Below are positions 7,000 to 9,613 of a stretch of DNA of 9,613 nt, one piece after another. The first letter of the stretch is position 1. Every line of letters begins with the position of its first letter. Origin of the DNA: an uncultured Sphingomonadaceae bacterium. Its GTDB lineage: Bacteria > Pseudomonadota > Alphaproteobacteria > Sphingomonadales > Sphingomonadaceae. The translations under genes and the position numbers were made by a program. The DNA lies in NCBI GenBank assembly GCA_937920575.1, contig CAKZSF010000253.1, positions 1-9,613 of the forward strand, written 5' to 3'. The notes below the pieces were generated by a model that saw only the letters and a list, made by a program, of their open reading frames with translations, had not been told where the DNA came from and searched no databases.

Positions 7000-7017
7000 A
7001 TGGGGTATCTGCCCCAT
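7000..7017. promoter_or_regulatory. Perfect copy of the locus palindrome facing the 7092-8802 gene pair
   Basis: ATGGGGTATCTGCCCCAT has the same perfect 6-base arms and 6-base spacer as 3266-3283. It is 75 bp upstream of the ATG at 7092. No convincing -10 box could be picked between the site and the start codon. Confidence 0.7.
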
Positions 7018-7091
7018 TCCTTGAACTGCCCTGATCCTGCATTCTTCCTTCACCAAGCATGAATGTAAATGATCAAAAGGAGAAAGGTGTC

Positions 7092-7913
7092 ATGGTTCGC
7101 ACGGAAAAAGCATCGCTGATTGCCATGGCGATCCTGCTCATGACGGGATCACAAGCGGCTCAGGCGCGTGCAATGTATGTCTGTCCCCAATTGGATTCCG
7201 CTACGGGTAAGCTGTCGGTGCGGGTGAGCACGGGCTGCATGACCGGTATGGCGAGATACAAGGACAACACGCTCGCATTGGATGTGGATCAGAACCACGC
7301 AATGATCAAAGTGACGGGTGATATCACCTATCACCCGATCGAAAGCCCGATTGTTACCGGCGATTGCGCCGGGGCCAAATCGATCACGCTCGAAGCAGTG
7401 AATGTCGAGGCGCGGCGCTATTCCGTTTCGTATGATGGCGTCTCCTTAGGTCTGGCTGATCTGATTGAGAATCCGGCGCCGAAGGCTTGTCTTTCAGTGC
7501 GCTCAGCCGCCGATCCTAATGCCTATCCGACAGTCGACCGATCAATTTACGCGGATTGGTCGCAAGACATGATTGCTGGCTGGCGTGATTGGCGTGGCAG
7601 CGATCCGGTTTCGTTGATGGCACCGCTGCTGGCAAACCATCCAGAGGGCGAGAAGGGCAATCCAACTTTGTCATTCAGCTTCGGCAAGCGTCATTGGGTA
7701 GGGATTGGATATTCTCTTCCTCCTGGTCGCAGACCGTTTCTGGGCGTGACGATTGAACGGCAAGGCTTCCTCGATGATTCCGTTGCAGGCGACCGTTATT
7801 TTGCCGAGCTCCGCTTTGAAGATGGGGCGTGGCGGATCGAGCATTTGTGGGGCCAGTGGCTCTGCGCGCGCGGACACAGGGCTGGGCAATGGTCTGCTGA
7901 GTTGTGTGCCTGA
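7092..7913 (+). CDS. Exported protein of unknown function
   Basis: The product has 273 residues and no family was recognised. The ATG at 7092 is chosen because AAGGAGAAA ends 5-6 bases before it and because it leads straight into a signal peptide (RTEKASLIAMAILLMTGSQA, cleavage near AQA/ARA at about 22-26). An upstream in-frame ATG at 7059 has no ribosome site. The mature protein has cysteines in MYVCPQ, STGCMTG, TGDCAGA, KACLSV, LWGQWLCARG and a terminal ELCA, suggesting disulfides in the periplasm or outside the cell. The C-terminal third (ITIERQGFLDDSVAG-like, then WRIEHLWGQWLC) resembles the ends of several uncharacterised exported proteobacterial proteins, a weak likeness only. It is divergent from the MACPF operon and followed after 70 bp by the DUF1036 gene in the same direction, probably as one transcript. 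Confidence 0.82.
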   Translation: MVRTEKASLIAMAILLMTGSQAAQARAMYVCPQLDSATGKLSVRVSTGCMTGMARYKDNTLALDVDQNHAMIKVTGDITYHPIESPIVTGDCAGAKSITLEAVNVEARRYSVSYDGVSLGLADLIENPAPKACLSVRSAADPNAYPTVDRSIYADWSQDMIAGWRDWRGSDPVSLMAPLLANHPEGEKGNPTLSFSFGKRHWVGIGYSLPPGRRPFLGVTIERQGFLDDSVAGDRYFAELRFEDGAWRIEHLWGQWLCARGHRAGQWSAELCA

Positions 7914-7983
7914 GGCGCGACAAAACGCTGCTTGGCCAGCCCTGGCCAGGAGTGGTAACGTTGTAAGGATGTGGGAGGTAACC

Positions 7984-8802
7984 ATGCCGATGATTTGGAA
8001 AACACTGGCGCTGGCAGGGACAGCCGCCTTGGGCTTAACCGCTGGCCAAGCCGACGCGCGCGAATATATCGAGAAGGGCGATCTGAAGATCTACAACAAG
8101 TCGTCTGGCGAACGGAAAGTTTGCGTTTTCAAGTACGAGAAGATCAACATAATACCGCAAAAATGTTTTCGCCTAAAACCCGATCATTGGGTGGTCTGGA
8201 CGCGACCAAACCCGAAAGAGAATTTTCGCGTTTCGGTCACAGAAGTTCGCAAGGGTTTTGACAAGCTGCTGCGCACGCCCACTTTGCCGGCCAACACAGT
8301 GTATATCGCGGTTGGCAACAACAATTCTTGGACTCAATCCGTATGGCGTCCGCCTGCCGGGCCGCCTCCGCCAGCCTATCGCGTGAAGTATTGCAATGTG
8401 TCCCAGCCGGGTAAAGTTTGGCTGGCGGTAGGGGCGATCTCAAACGTGCCCGACAATCAAGCTGTTATGACAGTGGGATATTGGGGCATCAGCAAGGGCG
8501 ATTGCACGACCATCAACTACACCCAGATTTTGGAAGACACGGGCGTGAAATTGTCGGGCAGGGTGCCACAGATGATGTATCGTGCCTACACAACCGGAGA
8601 AAATGCGCGGCGTTGGGAAGGGGCAGAAGCCACCGAAGACCCGATATTTTGCGTCAACACTCAAACGAAATTTCGGATTTCACACTTGACCGGAAACGGT
8701 ATCGAGATGCGGCCTTGTGAAGGGCAGAACGAGGCGATGAAGCGCTTCATCTGGGCGCCCACGCTCGATCGGCAAGTCCAGATTGGCCGAGTGAATTTCT
8801 AA
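7984..8802 (+). CDS. Exported DUF1036-family protein
   Basis: This is a 272-residue exported protein. The ATG at 7984 follows GGGAGGT by 4 bases and starts a signal peptide (about 1-25, ending GQADA). The reading frame is open further upstream, but that part overlaps the previous gene and has no ribosome site. The mature N-terminal half (about 26-115) is beta-rich with a Cys pair (RKVCVFKYE, IPQKCFRL). A Pro-rich linker (PPAGPPPPAY) leads to a DUF1036 domain (about 133-235). The domain shows the pattern expected for that family: YCNVS (Cys137), VWLAVGAI, VGYWGISKGDC (Cys174), MYRAYTT and FCV (Cys223). DUF1036 has no established biochemical function. A small beta-sandwich protein next to a MACPF gene invites comparison with two-part pore formers, but that is speculation. 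It probably shares the transcript, and the palindrome at 7000, with the preceding gene. Confidence 0.9.
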   Translation: MPMIWKTLALAGTAALGLTAGQADAREYIEKGDLKIYNKSSGERKVCVFKYEKINIIPQKCFRLKPDHWVVWTRPNPKENFRVSVTEVRKGFDKLLRTPTLPANTVYIAVGNNNSWTQSVWRPPAGPPPPAYRVKYCNVSQPGKVWLAVGAISNVPDNQAVMTVGYWGISKGDCTTINYTQILEDTGVKLSGRVPQMMYRAYTTGENARRWEGAEATEDPIFCVNTQTKFRISHLTGNGIEMRPCEGQNEAMKRFIWAPTLDRQVQIGRVNF

Positions 8803-8951
8803 TATCTTCTCATTGAGATTTTGCTCGGGGTTTCCGTTCAACTGACGATGATATGTGGCGCCGGAACGTGTTCCCAGCGCTACATTCGTCGAACGGATTC
8901 ACTTTTTCGCCCGCGAAGGGTTGCGTTAAGGAACCATTCCCCTACTTATGC

Positions 8952-8966
8952 GATGTTGTAACATTA
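8952..8966. promoter_or_regulatory. Candidate Zur (zinc uptake regulator) box
   Basis: GATGTTGTAACATTA contains ATGTT-GT-AACAT, a palindrome broken only at its centre. It is one base from ATGTTATAACAT, the core I recall for alphaproteobacterial Zur operators. It ends 54 bp before the start of a ZnuD-like receptor gene, a setting where Zur repression is well known. The call rests on recalled consensus and gene context. Confidence 0.5.
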
Positions 8967-8983
8967 TGGGGCAGTCGCCTGCC
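8966..8983. promoter_or_regulatory. Half-matched copy of the locus palindrome
   Basis: ATGGGGCAGTCGCCTGCC has a perfect left arm and a poor right arm (CCTGCC for CCCCAT). It lies 38-55 bp before the receptor start, in the distance range of the other copies, and touches the Zur-like box. On sequence alone it could be chance. Confidence 0.25.
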
Positions 8984-9020
8984 CTTTCCATTGCTTGTAT
9001 GAGGGATCTCAACGCACATC

Positions 9021-9613
9021 ATGATCAAACCACTTTCTAACAGTGCTGTACTTTCGCGAACGTCTGTTGCCACCATCGCTTTGTCGTTGGCGCTGTATGC
9101 CGCGCCATCCGCTGCGCAGGAGGCGCAAAGCGAGGAGCGTGCCTCTGAAGAGACTTTTGATGATTACCACAACACGATTGTGGTCACCGCTGCTGGCCTT
9201 GATGAGCTTGATTTTCTCGCGGGCACCTCCGTTCTCAGCAGCGACCAGTTGTTGGTGAATCTGGATGGTCAGCTTGGCGAAGTGCTGGCCAAATTGCCGG
9301 GCGTGTCTGCGACAAGTTTCGCACCGGGCTCATCGCGTCCTATCCTCCGTGGTTTGCAAGGAGAGCGCGTGAAAGTGCTCAACGACGGTGTCGGCGCAAT
9401 TGATGCATCCAACACTTCGGTTGACCACGCCGTTAGCATTGATCCCTTGATTGCAGAGCGAATTGAAGTTCTACGCGGCCCCGCGGCGCTGTTGTATGGC
9501 AGCCAGGCGATTGGCGGCGCGGTTAATGTGATCGACAAGCGCATCCCGCGCGCCAAGCTGGACGAGCCGGTGCATGTTGATTTCATCGGTAGCCTCGACA
9601 CCGCGCATGACTT
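9021..9613 (+). CDS. ZnuD-like TonB-dependent outer-membrane receptor, N-terminal part
   Basis: The frame runs from the ATG at 9021 for 197 codons to the window edge without a stop. The rest of the plug and the whole beta-barrel lie outside. It has a signal peptide (about 1-32, ending PSAA), a TonB-box-like segment TIVVTAA (52-58), and a plug domain with LGEVLAKLPGVSATSF, SRPILRGLQGERVKVLNDG, the DHAV-SIDPL segment, and the hallmark ERIEVLRGPAALLYGS followed by AIGGAVNVID. The RGLQGERVKVL...DHAV...NVIDKRIP pattern is that of the ZnuD-like receptors, which import zinc or haem across the outer membrane using TonB energy. The His-rich loops that would show metal preference are not in the window. 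The ribosome site is weak (GAGGGATCTC is far from the ATG). A Zur-like box upstream supports zinc-controlled expression. Confidence 0.9.
   Translation, partial: MIKPLSNSAVLSRTSVATIALSLALYAAPSAAQEAQSEERASEETFDDYHNTIVVTAAGLDELDFLAGTSVLSSDQLLVNLDGQLGEVLAKLPGVSATSFAPGSSRPILRGLQGERVKVLNDGVGAIDASNTSVDHAVSIDPLIAERIEVLRGPAALLYGSQAIGGAVNVIDKRIPRAKLDEPVHVDFIGSLDTAHD

Larger units (their letters stand above)
8803..9020. other. Intergenic region before the TonB-dependent receptor
   Basis: This 218-bp stretch has no convincing gene. It holds several short inverted repeats: GGAAC-GT-GTTCC (8863-8874), TTCGTCGAA (8885-8893) and TTCGC-CC-GCGAA (8906-8917). It also holds a Zur-like palindrome (8952-8966) and a half-matched copy of the locus palindrome (8966-8983). 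No strong intrinsic terminator for the DUF1036 gene was found. Confidence 0.5.

Noticed and set aside
7933..7948. Inverted repeat TGGCCAG-CC-CTGGCCA between the unknown gene and the DUF1036 gene
   Set aside because: A 2-base loop is unfavourable for an RNA hairpin and there is no T-run, so it is not a terminator. No operator family was recognised.
7753..7983. Upstream extension of the DUF1036 reading frame
   Set aside because: It overlaps the preceding gene in another frame. The ATG at 7984 has a strong ribosome site and begins a signal peptide.
8804..8822. Possible terminator after the DUF1036 gene (TCTC-ATT-GAGA followed by TTTT)
   Set aside because: The stem has only 4 base pairs, is AT-rich and has a bulge when extended. 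It is too weak to call an intrinsic terminator.
8930..8954. GGAAC-N16-CGAT, resembling a sigma-EcfG general-stress promoter (GGAAC-N16/17-CGTT)
   Set aside because: The -10 element differs in the conserved GTT part and overlaps the Zur-like box. One GGAAC in 218 bp is not informative.

Overview
The window looks like chromosomal DNA of a Gram-negative alphaproteobacterium, most likely a sphingomonad of the Erythrobacter type. This is inferred from the protein style (many small exported proteins, a lipoprotein, a TonB-dependent receptor, a DUF1036 protein), moderately high GC and codon choice. I could not search databases. Eight protein genes are supported, two of them cut by the window edges. 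I see no RNA genes, insertion sequences or CRISPR arrays.

Layout, left to right. Positions 1-474 (minus) hold a truncated small exported protein. Positions 518-3225 (minus) encode a two-component system: a NarL/LuxR-type response regulator, then a membrane histidine kinase with a 7TMR-DISM sensor. Divergent from it, 3366-3854 (plus) encodes an exported, extremely basic small protein. This gene converges on a shared bidirectional terminator (3874-3909) with a minus-strand operon of a 744-residue MACPF/perforin-like exported protein (4658-6892) and a LamG-like lipoprotein (3950-4639). Divergent from the MACPF operon lies a plus-strand pair: an unrecognised exported protein (7092-7913) and an exported DUF1036 protein (7984-8802). 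At the right edge a ZnuD-like TonB-dependent receptor begins (9021 onward), preceded by a Zur-box-like palindrome.

The most notable signal is an 18-bp palindrome, ATGGGG-N6-CCCCAT. It is perfect at 3266-3283 and 7000-7017, has one mismatch at 6957-6974 and 2560-2577, and has weaker variants at 527-544 and 8966-8983. Every copy is about 35-85 bp upstream of a start codon, and together they precede nearly every transcription unit here. The simplest reading is that it is the operator of the encoded response regulator. The locus would then be an autoregulated, signal-controlled module that exports a pore-forming-family protein together with a lipoprotein, two cysteine-containing exported beta-rich proteins and a polycationic protein. 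A role in attacking other cells or in envelope defence is inference. The operator copies and the MACPF family assignment are visible in the sequence.
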